DNA from: Paraburkholderia rhynchosiae
Lineage (GTDB): Bacteria; Pseudomonadota; Gammaproteobacteria; Burkholderiales; Burkholderiaceae
DNA: 64,000 nt
Reading direction: 5' to 3'
Assembly (NCBI RefSeq): GCF_002879865.1
Contig: NZ_PNXY01000021.1
Location: 62,001 to 126,000 of the forward strand
Shown here: positions 1 to 9,100 of the stretch, piece after piece
Layout of the letters: every line of letters starts with the position of its first letter
Position numbering within the stretch: the stretch's first letter is position 1
Translations under genes and position numbers: made by a program
Notes under the pieces: model-generated
What the model was told of the DNA's origin: nothing
Database searches by the model: none
Seen by the model: the letters and a program-made list of their open reading frames with translations, nothing else

Positions 1-683
1 ACCCGTCCATTACCCGCGACGTGTCGGGCGAGGGCGTGCAGCAGGCCTTGCTCAAGCTGGTTGAAGGCACGATGGCGTCGGTGCCGCCGCAGGGCGGCCG
101 CAAGCATCCGAATCAGGACTTCATCCAGGTCGACACCACCAACATTCTGTTCATTTGCGGTGGCGCGTTCGACGGCCTCGAAAAAGTCATCGTCGATCGT
201 ACTGAAAAGACCGGCATCGGCTTTGGCGCCAGCGTGAAGAGCAAGCAGGACCGCGACGCCGGCGAAGTGCTGCGTGAGGTGGAGCCGGAAGATCTGATCA
301 AGTTCGGCCTGATTCCGGAACTGATCGGCCGTCTCCCGGTGGTTGCCACGCTCGGCAAGCTCGACGAAACGGCGCTGATGAAAATCCTCGTCGAACCGAA
401 GAATGCGCTGGTGAAGCAGTACCACAAGCTGTTCAACATGGAACGCGTCGAGCTCGAAATTCGCCCGGCTGCGTTGCAGGCCGTGGCGCGGAAGGCGATC
501 CGTCGCAAGACGGGCGCGCGCGGGCTGCGCTCCATTCTGGAACAGGCGTTGCTGGACGTCATGTACGATCTGCCGCAAATGAAAGGTGTCAGCAAGGTCA
601 TCATTGACGACAACGTTATCGACGGCGACGGCAAGCCCTTACTGATCTACGAAGACGCGCCCAAAGTCGCGGGTTCGAACTGA
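1..683 (+). CDS. clpX: ATP-dependent Clp protease ATP-binding subunit ClpX (3' part)
   Basis: C-terminal part of the ClpX unfoldase; the gene enters from the left edge and the first whole codon is at base 3. ClpX recognises tagged or damaged cytosolic proteins, unfolds them with ATP and feeds them into ClpP. Visible in order: the pore loop GRKHP, the ICGGAF segment, the IGFGA loop that docks on ClpP, GLIPELIGRLPV and the sensor-2 region GARGLRSILEQ, so the end of the large AAA+ domain and the whole small domain are intact. A clear hairpin terminator follows, so lon next door is a separate transcription unit. The order clpX-lon-hupB matches the usual proteobacterial arrangement. Confidence 0.97.
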   Translation, partial: PSITRDVSGEGVQQALLKLVEGTMASVPPQGGRKHPNQDFIQVDTTNILFICGGAFDGLEKVIVDRTEKTGIGFGASVKSKQDRDAGEVLREVEPEDLIKFGLIPELIGRLPVVATLGKLDETALMKILVEPKNALVKQYHKLFNMERVELEIRPAALQAVARKAIRRKTGARGLRSILEQALLDVMYDLPQMKGVSKVIIDDNVIDGDGKPLLIYEDAPKVAGSN

Positions 684-706
684 TCGGCTTTCGGGTACCG
701 CAAAAG

Positions 707-735
707 GCCGTTCATGGCGACGTGAACGGCTTTTT
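707..735 (+). terminator. Intrinsic terminator of clpX
   Basis: Perfect 8-bp stem GCCGTTCA (707-714) / TGAACGGC (723-730) with an 8-nt loop, followed by five T. It lies 24 bases after the clpX stop. Confidence 0.9.
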
Positions 736-819
736 CGTTTATCGTGTGGTCAGAATGTTTGTTTTCACTATGGAGTCACTGAACCTTCGGAGTCACTGAA
801 CTTTTCCCACACGCGGAGG

Positions 820-850
820 CTTGCAATATTTTCTGCCGGCCTCACCTATC
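820..850 (+). promoter_or_regulatory. Possible heat-shock-type promoter of lon
   Basis: CTTGCAA at 820-826 resembles the sigma-32 -35 element CTTGAAA; CACCTATC at 843-850 is a weak match to the -10 CCCCATnT. Lon is a known sigma-32 gene in E. coli, which motivates the call. The -10 match is poor, so this is tentative. Confidence 0.3.
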
Positions 851-882
851 GAACGAACTGATTCCACTCATGGGGAAATGAA

Positions 883-3306
883 ATGTCAGGAACCCAACTC
901 CTCCCGCCGGAACGCATTACGCTCCCGCTGCTCCCGCTGCGTGACGTAGTCGTTTTCCCGCACATGGTGATTCCGCTCTTCGTAGGCCGCCCGAAGTCGA
1001 TCAAGGCTCTCGAAGCAGCGATGGAAGGCGGCAAGCACATCATGCTCGTCGCCCAGAAAACGGCTGCGAAAGATGAGCCGACCGAAAAGGACATGTACGA
1101 AGTAGGGTGTGTTGCCAACATCCTGCAAATGCTGAAGTTGCCCGATGGCACCGTGAAGGTGCTCGTCGAGGGTTTGCAGCGCGCGAAAACGCTTTCCATC
1201 GAAGAACAGGAAACGCAGTTCTCGTGCGAAGTCATGCCGCTCGAACCCGACCACGCCGACAGCGCTGAAACCGAAGCGCTGCGCCGCGCGATCGTGTCGC
1301 AGTTCGACCAGTATGTGAAGCTGAACAAGAAGATTCCGCCGGAGATCCTGACGTCGCTGTCGGGTATCGACGAAGCCGGGCGTCTGGCCGATACGATCGC
1401 GGCACATCTGCCGCTCAAGCTCGACCAGAAGCAGCACATTCTGGAAATGTTCCCGGTCATCGAGCGACTCGAGCATCTGCTCGCGCAACTCGAAGCCGAG
1501 ATCGACATCCTGCAGGTTGAAAAGCGCATCCGTGGACGTGTGAAGCGCCAGATGGAGAAGAGCCAGCGCGAGTACTACCTGAACGAACAGGTCAAGGCGA
1601 TCCAGAAGGAACTCGGCGAAGGGGAAGAAGGTGCGGACCTCGAAGAACTCGAGAAGCGCATCACCGCTGCGCGCATGCCGAAGGAAGCTAAGAAGAAGGC
1701 CGACGCCGAGCTGAAGAAGCTCAAGCTGATGTCGCCGATGTCGGCGGAAGCGACGGTCGTGCGCAACTATATCGACACGCTGATCGGCTTGCCGTGGCGC
1801 AAGAAGAGCAAGGTCAACAACGACCTCTCGAATGCGGAACGCGTGCTCGACGAAGACCACTTCGGTCTCGAGAAGGTGAAGGAACGCATTCTCGAGTATC
1901 TCGCGGTCCAGCAACGTGTCGACAAGGTGAAAGCGCCGATCCTGTGCCTCGTTGGGCCTCCGGGTGTCGGTAAGACGTCGCTTGGTCAGTCGATCGCTCG
2001 CGCGACGAACCGCAAGTTCGTGCGTATGGCGCTCGGTGGCGTGCGCGACGAAGCCGAGATTCGCGGTCACCGTCGTACATATATTGGTTCGATGCCCGGC
2101 AAGATTCTGCAAAGCCTGACCAAGGTCGGCGTGCGCAATCCGCTCTTCCTGCTCGACGAAGTCGACAAGATGGGCCAGGATTTCCGCGGCGATCCGTCGT
2201 CGGCATTGCTGGAAGTGCTCGACCCGGAACAGAACCATACGTTCGCCGATCACTACGTCGAAGTAGACTTCGATCTGTCGGACGTGATGTTCGTGGCGAC
2301 GTCGAACTCGCTGAACATTCCGCCGCCGTTGCTCGACCGGATGGAAGTAATTCGTCTGTCGGGTTACACGGAAGACGAGAAGGTCAGCATCGCGCAACGT
2401 TATCTTTTGCCCAAGCAGAAGAAGAACAACGGCCTCAAGGATGGCGAGGTCGATGTGACGGAAACTGCGATCCGCGACATCATTCGTTACTACACGCGTG
2501 AAGCGGGCGTGCGTTCGCTCGAGCGTGAAATCTCGAAAATCTGCCGCAAGGTCGTGAAGATGCTTCTGCTGAAGAAGGCCGAAGGCGCGGTGAAGGTCGA
2601 CGGCAGCAATCTCGACACGTTCCTCGGCGTGCGCAAGTACGACTTCGGTCTGGCCGCGAAGGAGAATCAGGTTGGCCAGGTCACGGGTCTCGCGTGGACG
2701 GAAGTGGGCGGCGATCTGCTGACCATCGAAGCCGCCGTGATGCCGGGCAAGGGCAATGTGATCCGCACAGGTTCGCTCGGCGACGTCATGAAGGAATCCG
2801 TCGAAGCAGCGCGCTCGGTGGTCCGCTCGCGTTCACGTCGTCTGGGTGTCAAGGACGAAGCGTTCGAGAAGCAGGACATTCACATCCACGTACCGGAAGG
2901 CGCTACGCCGAAAGATGGTCCTTCGGCCGGTATCGCGATGACGACCGCGCTCGTATCGGTGCTGACCGGTATTCCCGTGCGGGCCAATGTTGCGATGACG
3001 GGCGAAATCACGCTGCGTGGCGAAGTGCTGCCGATCGGCGGCTTGAAGGAAAAGCTGCTGGCGGCGCACCGCGGCGGCATCAAGCTGGTGCTGATCCCGG
3101 AAGAAAACGTCAAGGACTTGACGGAAATTCCGGACAACGTGAAGAACGCGATCGAAATCGTGCCGGTCCGCTGGATCGACAAGGTGCTCGAATTGGCGCT
3201 CGAACGTGTGCCGTCGCCGTTGCCGGAAGAAGAGGCAAAGCCTGCCGCGCCAGTAGCGGCTGAGCCGGGCAAGGACTCGGCTGCGACGGAAGTCGTAAAG
3301 CACTAA
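883..3306 (+). CDS. lon: ATP-dependent protease Lon (La)
   Basis: Homohexameric cytosolic AAA+ serine protease that degrades misfolded and short-lived regulatory proteins. The 807 residues show the full bacterial layout: an N-terminal substrate-binding domain starting LPLLPLRDVVVFPHMVIPLF, a long coiled-coil region, Walker A GPPGVGKTS near residue 356, Walker B LFLLDEVDK, and the C-terminal protease domain with catalytic Ser681 in PKDGPSAGIAM and Lys724 in GGLKEKLLAAH, a Ser-Lys dyad spaced as in E. coli (679/722). The start at 883 has GGGGA six bases upstream. The Ala/Pro-rich tail after residue 780 is variable in the family. A strong terminator follows. The upstream region carries a 13-bp direct repeat (772-801) that may be regulatory. 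Confidence 0.98.
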   Translation: MSGTQLLPPERITLPLLPLRDVVVFPHMVIPLFVGRPKSIKALEAAMEGGKHIMLVAQKTAAKDEPTEKDMYEVGCVANILQMLKLPDGTVKVLVEGLQRAKTLSIEEQETQFSCEVMPLEPDHADSAETEALRRAIVSQFDQYVKLNKKIPPEILTSLSGIDEAGRLADTIAAHLPLKLDQKQHILEMFPVIERLEHLLAQLEAEIDILQVEKRIRGRVKRQMEKSQREYYLNEQVKAIQKELGEGEEGADLEELEKRITAARMPKEAKKKADAELKKLKLMSPMSAEATVVRNYIDTLIGLPWRKKSKVNNDLSNAERVLDEDHFGLEKVKERILEYLAVQQRVDKVKAPILCLVGPPGVGKTSLGQSIARATNRKFVRMALGGVRDEAEIRGHRRTYIGSMPGKILQSLTKVGVRNPLFLLDEVDKMGQDFRGDPSSALLEVLDPEQNHTFADHYVEVDFDLSDVMFVATSNSLNIPPPLLDRMEVIRLSGYTEDEKVSIAQRYLLPKQKKNNGLKDGEVDVTETAIRDIIRYYTREAGVRSLEREISKICRKVVKMLLLKKAEGAVKVDGSNLDTFLGVRKYDFGLAAKENQVGQVTGLAWTEVGGDLLTIEAAVMPGKGNVIRTGSLGDVMKESVEAARSVVRSRSRRLGVKDEAFEKQDIHIHVPEGATPKDGPSAGIAMTTALVSVLTGIPVRANVAMTGEITLRGEVLPIGGLKEKLLAAHRGGIKLVLIPEENVKDLTEIPDNVKNAIEIVPVRWIDKVLELALERVPSPLPEEEAKPAAPVAAEPGKDSAATEVVKH

Positions 3307-3336
3307 GCCCTTTAGCGAAACCTTTCGCTGCACGAG

Positions 3337-3367
3337 AACCCGCGGTCTCAACGGCCGCGGGTTTTTT
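3337..3367 (+). terminator. Intrinsic terminator of lon
   Basis: Perfect 9-bp stem AACCCGCGG (3337-3345) / CCGCGGGTT (3355-3363), 9-nt loop, six-T run from 3362. Confidence 0.93.
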
Positions 3368-3529
3368 ATTGCCGTGCGAATAAGAACGACGCTTCCAGCG
3401 AAGCACATTCCCGTCATTTGAGCAGAGAACTGACGCGGCAGATAACTGGTTGTGCCCGCATCGAACGGCGCAACATTCGCCAAATAAATCCCCCCGGTCA
3501 GAATCCGCCAAAATCAGGCTCAATCCCGG

Positions 3530-3558
3530 TTGACACGGGGGTTTCGGCCAATTCTAAT
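3530..3558 (+). promoter_or_regulatory. Sigma-70 promoter of hupB
   Basis: Perfect -35 TTGACA at 3530-3535, exactly 17 bp spacer, -10 TCTAAT at 3553-3558. This gives a leader of about 80 bases before the hupB ATG. It fits strong expression of an abundant nucleoid protein. Confidence 0.8.
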
Positions 3559-3644
3559 GACTCGGCTCGGCGTTGCCGCCGGCTAGACGATGTCAGGCGC
3601 TGCAGAGCGCCGTGTCTGTTGCTAAAACATTCTCGGGGGTAGGG

Positions 3645-3917
3645 ATGAACAAGACGGAATTGATTGACCACATTGCGCAGCAAGCGGACATTTCAAAGGC
3701 AGCGGCCGGCCGCGCGCTCGACGCAGTGATCGGCGGTGTAAAAGGCACGTTGAAGAAGGGCGGCTCCGTGACGTTGGTCGGTTTTGGCACGTTTGTCGTC
3801 GGCAAGCGCACGGCTCGCACCGGACGCAATCCGCGCACCGGCGACGCGATCAAAATCAAGGCGGCCACGGTGCCTAAATTTAGGCCTGGCAAAGCGTTAA
3901 AGGATGCGCTAAACTAA
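3645..3917 (+). CDS. hupB: DNA-binding protein HU-beta
   Basis: Small histone-like nucleoid protein that bends and wraps DNA as a dimer. The 90 residues match the family length and show MNKTELIDHIAQQADISK, the GFGTF turn and the DNA-binding arm containing GRNPRTGDAIKI, ending in the saddle helix. I chose the ATG at 3645, not an in-frame codon at 3573, because the HU family begins at MNK and a GGGGGTAGGG ribosome-binding stretch lies just before it. A very good sigma-70 promoter lies about 90 bases upstream. Only 77 bases separate the stop from tRNA-Val and no terminator lies between, so read-through into the tRNA is plausible. Confidence 0.97.
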   Translation: MNKTELIDHIAQQADISKAAAGRALDAVIGGVKGTLKKGGSVTLVGFGTFVVGKRTARTGRNPRTGDAIKIKAATVPKFRPGKALKDALN

Positions 3918-3994
3918 TTGGCTTGTTGCTTGAGAGGTGCCGCTTAGTTCGGTCCTGCAGGCAGCAAAGCAGAAGCATGAAGAGTCTGCGAAAC

Positions 3995-4070
3995 GGGTGC
4001 TTAGCTCAGTTGGTAGAGCGGCGCCCTTACAAGGCGTAGGTCGGGAGTTCGAGCCTCTCAGCACCCACCA
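3995..4070 (+). tRNA. tRNA-Val (anticodon UAC)
   Basis: 76-base cloverleaf including encoded CCA. Acceptor GGGTGCT pairs with AGCACCC (4060-4066), D-arm GCTC/GAGC, anticodon stem GCGCC/GGCGT with loop CTTACAA (anticodon TAC at 4028-4030), T-arm GGGAG-TTCGAGC-CTCTC. Its last ten bases, GCACCCACCA, recur at 17837-17846 with a similar downstream terminator, marking it as a likely integration site. Confidence 0.97.
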
Positions 4071-4125
4071 GTTTCGTGATTCACAGTTGTCCAGCACAGT
4101 CTGAAAAAGTAGGTTGCAGTCCATG

Positions 4126-4159
4126 AAACCCGCACAGCTATTGGCTTTGCGGGTTTTTT
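4126..4159 (+). terminator. Terminator after tRNA-Val (copy 1)
   Basis: Perfect 9-bp stem AAACCCGCA (4126-4134) / TGCGGGTTT (4148-4156) with T-run to 4159. A near-copy with the identical stem lies at 17891-17923. Confidence 0.9.
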
Positions 4160-4451
4160 GTTGGCGGCGGGCGGTCCAGAAACATCCGCGGTCGGCTGTT
4201 AGAACCCCCTCTTTTATCGTTGTATTTTCCAGGCTAGGAACGCACTAGGCACGAAGGCCACCTTCGCCTATTCGCGCGATGCGCAATTTGCAGGCCATTA
4301 CGCCATGTGTTTGTGGTCCTCAAAAAGCCGTTTGAGCTTTTCGTGCATTCCTTTGGCCGAAGCCGCCTTGGTCGCGAATGGCACACTCACCCTGCGCACT
4401 TTGAACAGGCGATGCATATCGCACTATTGGACATGCCCCTAGGCCCGAACC
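4160..4451. other. Intergenic start of the island, with one short unrecognised ORF
   Basis: Gene-poor stretch after the tRNA-Val terminator, visibly richer in A/T than its flanks. The only candidate is a 39-codon minus-strand ORF at 4298-4417 (starts MHRLFKVRRVSV, ends EDHKHMA, stop codon directly upstream of its ATG, no clear ribosome-binding site). I do not recognise it. The position next to a tRNA fits leftover DNA of an integrated element, but no integrase motif is visible. Confidence 0.4.
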
Positions 4452-4625
4452 TTATGCGAGCGCACGCTCGTTGAAGCGCCACTGAAAAAAGTGAACCGCT
4501 TCGGCCAACGCAGCGTCATGGTTCGCCAGCATCGCGTGCCAGGCACCAGGATAGCGGACGACCTGCGTCTGCGCTCCGGCATCGATTAGATCGCCTGCGA
4601 CGCCGCTATGTCGTGGCCGTATCAA
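4452..4625 (-). pseudogene. C-terminal remnant of an alpha/beta hydrolase
   Basis: The minus strand reads about 57 codons to a TAA at 4452-4454 without a start: it contains GVAGDLIDAGAQTQVVRYPG, then AWHAMLANHD and ends HFFQWRFNERALA. The YPGAWHAML segment resembles the loop with the catalytic His of alpha/beta hydrolases or dienelactone hydrolases, and the length fits the last helix. The reading frame is cut at the stop codon of the neighbouring MarR gene (4622-4624), so the first roughly 80 percent of the gene is missing. Identification rests on a short stretch and is an inference. Confidence 0.5.
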
Positions 4626-5116
4626 TCAAGTCCCGCATCTTTCGGTTCGTTATGCTGATTAAGATTTCGAATCGCAATAAAAAGCTCACGCATTGAATCG
4701 AGATCTATCTGGCTTACGAATGCAGACATGTCCCCGTACGCCTGGGACCAAGGGACGATCGAGGAAGCGAGAACTTTGCATCCTTCTGCCGTTACGACAA
4801 GTTGGCGCTTCCGTCTATCTGCATCGTGAGCGATTATCGACACCAGTCTGCGGCGCAACAATGGCGCCAGATTGGACGAGAGATTCGAGCGGTCCATTGC
4901 GAGTTCGGCTGCCATCTCGCCGAAGACCAGCGGTTGCCGTTGATGCAGCAACGCGAGCATACAGAACTGCGACGCGGTAACGTCGGTATGTCGCAGTGCT
5001 TCGTTGAAATGAGCCGCGAAAGCGCGCATCGCCCGCTGGGCGAAAAAATGGTTCAGCGTTAGCGCGGAGATTTCTCCAATGGCTGTGATCGGCGGCTCAG
5101 CGTCATTGCTTTCCAT
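4622..5116 (-). CDS. MarR-family transcriptional regulator
   Basis: 164-residue predicted dimeric winged-helix repressor. The ATG at 5116 (MESNDAEPP) is preferred; an upstream in-frame ATG at 5212 would overlap the preceding SDR gene. The body shows the MarR layout: dimerisation helix (NHFFAQRAMRAFAAHF), helix-turn-helix (TASQFCMLALLHQ to MAAELAMDRSNLSSNLAPLLRR) and the wing RLVSIIAHDADRRKRQLVVT containing the conserved D-x-R. It lies 82 bases downstream of the SDR gene on the same strand, so the two probably form one unit. MarR proteins often sense phenolic ligands; no ligand can be told here. Confidence 0.85.
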   Translation of the reverse strand: MESNDAEPPITAIGEISALTLNHFFAQRAMRAFAAHFNEALRHTDVTASQFCMLALLHQRQPLVFGEMAAELAMDRSNLSSNLAPLLRRRLVSIIAHDADRRKRQLVVTAEGCKVLASSIVPWSQAYGDMSAFVSQIDLDSMRELFIAIRNLNQHNEPKDAGLD

Positions 5117-5198
5117 GTCGGTGTTTTCTGTGCTTATTGGCTCACTTTGGCAGACCTGGCAACCGCGTCGGTGATTGGCAGGCGTCCCGGCAAGACTT

Positions 5199-6005
5199 TC
5201 ACGTAAGTCCAAGCGTTTTCCTCAGGCTTGTATCCACGGGACGAGCGGGCATGAAGCGGCGCAACTTGCTCAATAGCGATGCCTGTCCTGCCGGAGTGCG
5301 ACGCATGCGCCAGGCGCCAAGCGCGGCTTCCACGATCGTGTTCGCCACGCCATCGGGCTCAGGAGCGCCGTTGATATTGTCGGACACGGCGCGCGATACG
5401 ACGTCGCGTTCGCGGTCATAGTCTCTGATCGTTGAGCTTGCCAGAGGCGAATTGGCTTCCAGATTGGTCCTGGTGTAAGCGGGTTCAACCAGCGTCACGC
5501 GGATGCCGAACTGGCGCACCTCGTGGTCCAGAGTCTCGGACAGTCCCTCCACCGCATGCTTGGACGCCGAATAGAGCCCCATGTACGGCGCAGGCAGAAA
5601 GCCGAGCACGGAACTGACATTGACGATTCTCCCGAGACGTTGCGCTCGCATGTGTGGCAGTACTACCTGTATCAGGCGCAGTGTGCCGAATACGTTTGTT
5701 TCGAACAGGGACGCGGCTTCACTGATCGCTGTTTCCTCGATCGCGCCGATCATGTTCGTTCCCGCGTTGTTGACGAGTACGTCGATGCGCCCGCTGTGGG
5801 CGATGATGGACTGGATTCCAAGTCGCACGGAAGCGTCGTCGCGAATATCCATCTCTACCAGATCGACACCGGATAACGGAGCCGTATTGGCGATACTGCG
5901 CACCGTGCCGAATACCGTACACCCGCGCCGCGCAAACTTCTCCGCGGCGGCGCGTCCGATGCCCGATGACACGCCGGTAATAACCACAACGGTCGAATTA
6001 GTCAT
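5199..6005 (-). CDS. SDR-family oxidoreductase
   Basis: 268-residue classical short-chain dehydrogenase/reductase, cytosolic, NAD(P)-dependent. Visible: cofactor motif TGVSSGIG near residues 10-17, the NNAG motif, catalytic Ser in NVSSVLG and the YSASK catalytic Tyr-Lys motif. The C-terminal ~80 residues are variable and do not reveal the substrate. Its stop is followed after 82 bases by the MarR gene on the same strand, and the RND pump ends 122 bases upstream, so it may be the distal part of the efflux operon or a separate unit. No convincing Shine-Dalgarno is seen before the ATG. Confidence 0.88.
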   Translation of the reverse strand: MTNSTVVVITGVSSGIGRAAAEKFARRGCTVFGTVRSIANTAPLSGVDLVEMDIRDDASVRLGIQSIIAHSGRIDVLVNNAGTNMIGAIEETAISEAASLFETNVFGTLRLIQVVLPHMRAQRLGRIVNVSSVLGFLPAPYMGLYSASKHAVEGLSETLDHEVRQFGIRVTLVEPAYTRTNLEANSPLASSTIRDYDRERDVVSRAVSDNINGAPEPDGVANTIVEAALGAWRMRRTPAGQASLLSKLRRFMPARPVDTSLRKTLGLT

Positions 6006-6127
6006 AGCAGTTCATTTAGTAGTGTTGGATAGAGATAGCGAGCGGATCAACGGCCCGATTGGTTGTGCAAGGACGCTTGAACCGTCCACGTGCGAGAAGG
6101 GCGCGGCGCAACGCGCCGCCCGACCTG

Positions 6128-9100
6128 CTACTGGTCGCGCAGACTGAGATCGACCTGCCTCGATGATTCATGTTCATCCCGGTTTTCCGCCGCGAATCGG
6201 CTGCCGCTGTCGGGCCTGATCTTGAACCAGATGCAATACATGGCCGGCAGGAACACCAGGGTCAAAACCGTTCCGGCGAAGGTGCCGCCAATCAGTGTGT
6301 AAGCAAGCGTTCCCCAGAACACTGAATGCGTCAGCGGAATAAAGGCCAGGATCGCGGCCAACGCAGTCAGGATCACGGGCCGTGCACGCTGCACGGTTGC
6401 CTCGACGACTGCATGGAACGGATGCAAGCCCGCCTGTTCGTTGTGGTGAATCTGCCCGATCAATATCAGCGTGTTGCGCATCAGGATTCCGGACAGCGCA
6501 ATCAGACCCACCAGCGCATTGATGCCGAACGGCTGCCGGAACAGAAGCAGGGTTGGCACGACGCCGATCAGCCCCAGCGGACTGGTCAGGAAGACCATCA
6601 CCATCGCCGAGATAGAGCGCACTTGCAGGATGATGATGAGCAGGGTGATTGCCAGCATGATCGGGAATAGCGGCAACATCGCCTTCGTCGCCTTGCCGGA
6701 TTCCTCGATGGAGCCTGCCTGCTCGATGCGGTAGCCGCCCGGCAGCTTGTCGATGATCGGCTGAAGCTGCTTGCTGATCGCCGTCGATACATCTGGCGGC
6801 TGCAAGCCATCGGCGATGTCGCCCCGCACTGTGACCGTCGGCGTCCGGTCGCGCCGACGCATGATCGGTTCCTCCATGCGTACCTCGACCTTGCCGACCT
6901 GTGACAGCGGGATGCGTTGCCCGTTGGCGCCAGCCAGCGTGAAGTCGCCGATCCTGGCCGTGTTGAGCCGGATGTCGCCGGCCGAACGCGCGACGACCTG
7001 CACACTGCGAATGTCTTCGCGCACGGCGGTGACAGGCACGCCGCTCAGCAGGAATTGCAGTTGCTGCGCCACGGCGCTGGAGCTCAGTCCCAGTGCCTGC
7101 AATCGGTCCTGCTGCAACGTGAAGTGCAGCGTAGGTGTGCGCGTGCCCCAGTCGGTGTTGACCGTGCGCATCATCGGACTCACATCCATGACTTGCTGCA
7201 CGTCAGCGGCGATCTTGCGCAGTTTGTCGGGGTCGGGGCCAGTGACCCGGTAGGCAACCGGGAACGGCGAGTACGGGCCGAATACGAGCTGGGTGACGCG
7301 CACGCGCGCCTCAGGGGCGAGGCCGCCGGCGATCGCCTGACGCAGCCGCTGTTCCAGTGCATCGCGCTGATCCTGGCTGTCCGTGCGAACCACGATCTTG
7401 GCAAACGACGGATCGGGCAGTTCGGGTCCCATCGCCAGGTAGAAGCGCGGCGCGCCCTGGCCGACGTAAGCTGTAACGATCCTGGCTTCCTGTTGTTTGG
7501 CAAGCCATGCTTCCACCTTGGCCGTGGCGGCACTGGTTTCATTGATTGACGTGCCATAGGGCATCTGCACTTCAACCAGCACTTCGGGGCGGTCGGAGAT
7601 CGGGAAGAACTGTTTCTTGACCACGCCCATGCCGAGCACAGCGATCACGAAGAGACCGACCACCGAACCGGCGACCAGCCATTTGCGCGTGATGACTCGC
7701 TCCAGCACCTGACGGAAGCGGTTGTAGCGCGGCGTGTCGTAGAGCGCGTCATGACCGCCATCAACCTTCTTGAGCGCGGGCAGCAGCTTGACGCCCAGAT
7801 AGGGCGTAAAAACCACGGCGACCACCCAGGATGCAATGAGTGCGATGCCGACGATCCAGAACATGTTGCTCGTGTATTCGCCCGCGGTGGATCGGGCGAA
7901 GCCATTCGGCATGAAGCCGACGGCCGTGACAAGCGTGCCGGCGAGCATCGGCGCTGCCGTATGGCTCCAGGCATAGGCGGAGGCAGCGATACGGCTGTAG
8001 CCTTCTTCCATCTTAACGACCATCATTTCGATCGCAATGATGGCGTCGTCGACCAGAAGGCCCAGCGCCAGGATCAGGGAACCCAGTGTGATACGGTCGA
8101 AGTTCTTCCCGGTCGCGGCCATCACAATGAACACTGCCGCGAGTGTCAGCGGCACAGCCGCAGCGACCACGACGCCCACGCGCCAGCCCATGCTCACGAA
8201 GCACACGAGCATGACCACGAGAAGAGCGGCGAAGAACTTGACCATGAACTCATCGACGGCGGAGTGGATGTTGACGGCCTGGTCCGTGACCTTGGTCAGG
8301 CCCATGCCCAACGGCAATCCGGCGTTGATTGCGCCGACCTCGCTGTCCAGTGCTTTGCCCAGGTCGAGCCCGTTCCAGCCGTCACGCATGACGATGCCGA
8401 GCAGCAGCGCAGGTTCGCCGCCGTTACGGACCATGAAGGTAGCCGGATCTTCATAGCCCCGTGTCACGGTGGCGATGTCCGACAGCTTCAACGTACGGCC
8501 CTGCGTCACGACTGGCGTGTCGCGGATTTTCTGAATTTCGTCGAAAGCGCCGTCGAGGCGAATGAACACCTCTGGTCCCTTCGTTTCTATGGAACCCGCG
8601 GGCGTCAGCGCATTCTGACCATTGAGCGCGCTGAATATGTCTTGCGGGCTGACGCCCAGTGTTGCCAGGCGATCATGGGAGAACTCAACGTAGATCCGTT
8701 CGGACTGCTCGCCAATGATATTGACCTTCTTCACGCCCGGCACTTGCAGCAGCCGCTGGCGTAGCGTCTCCGCGTCGCGCACCAGCAAGCGCTGTGGTTC
8801 GCCCTTGGCCTTGAGTGCAAACAAAGCGAACGTGACGTCCGCGTATTCGTCGTTGACCATCGGCCCGATCACACCGGATGGAAGATTGCCTGCCTCATCA
8901 CCGACTTTCTTGCGGGCCTGGTAGAACTGCTCCTGCACTTCGGACGGTGGCGTGCTGTCGAGCAAGGTCAAAGTCGTGAAGGCGAGGCCAGGTCGTGTGT
9001 AGGTCTCAGTACGGTCGTACCAGCGCAATTCCTGCATGCGCTTCTCGAGCTTGTCGGCGACCTGGTCCTGCATTTCCTGGGCGGTGGCGCCGGGCCACGC

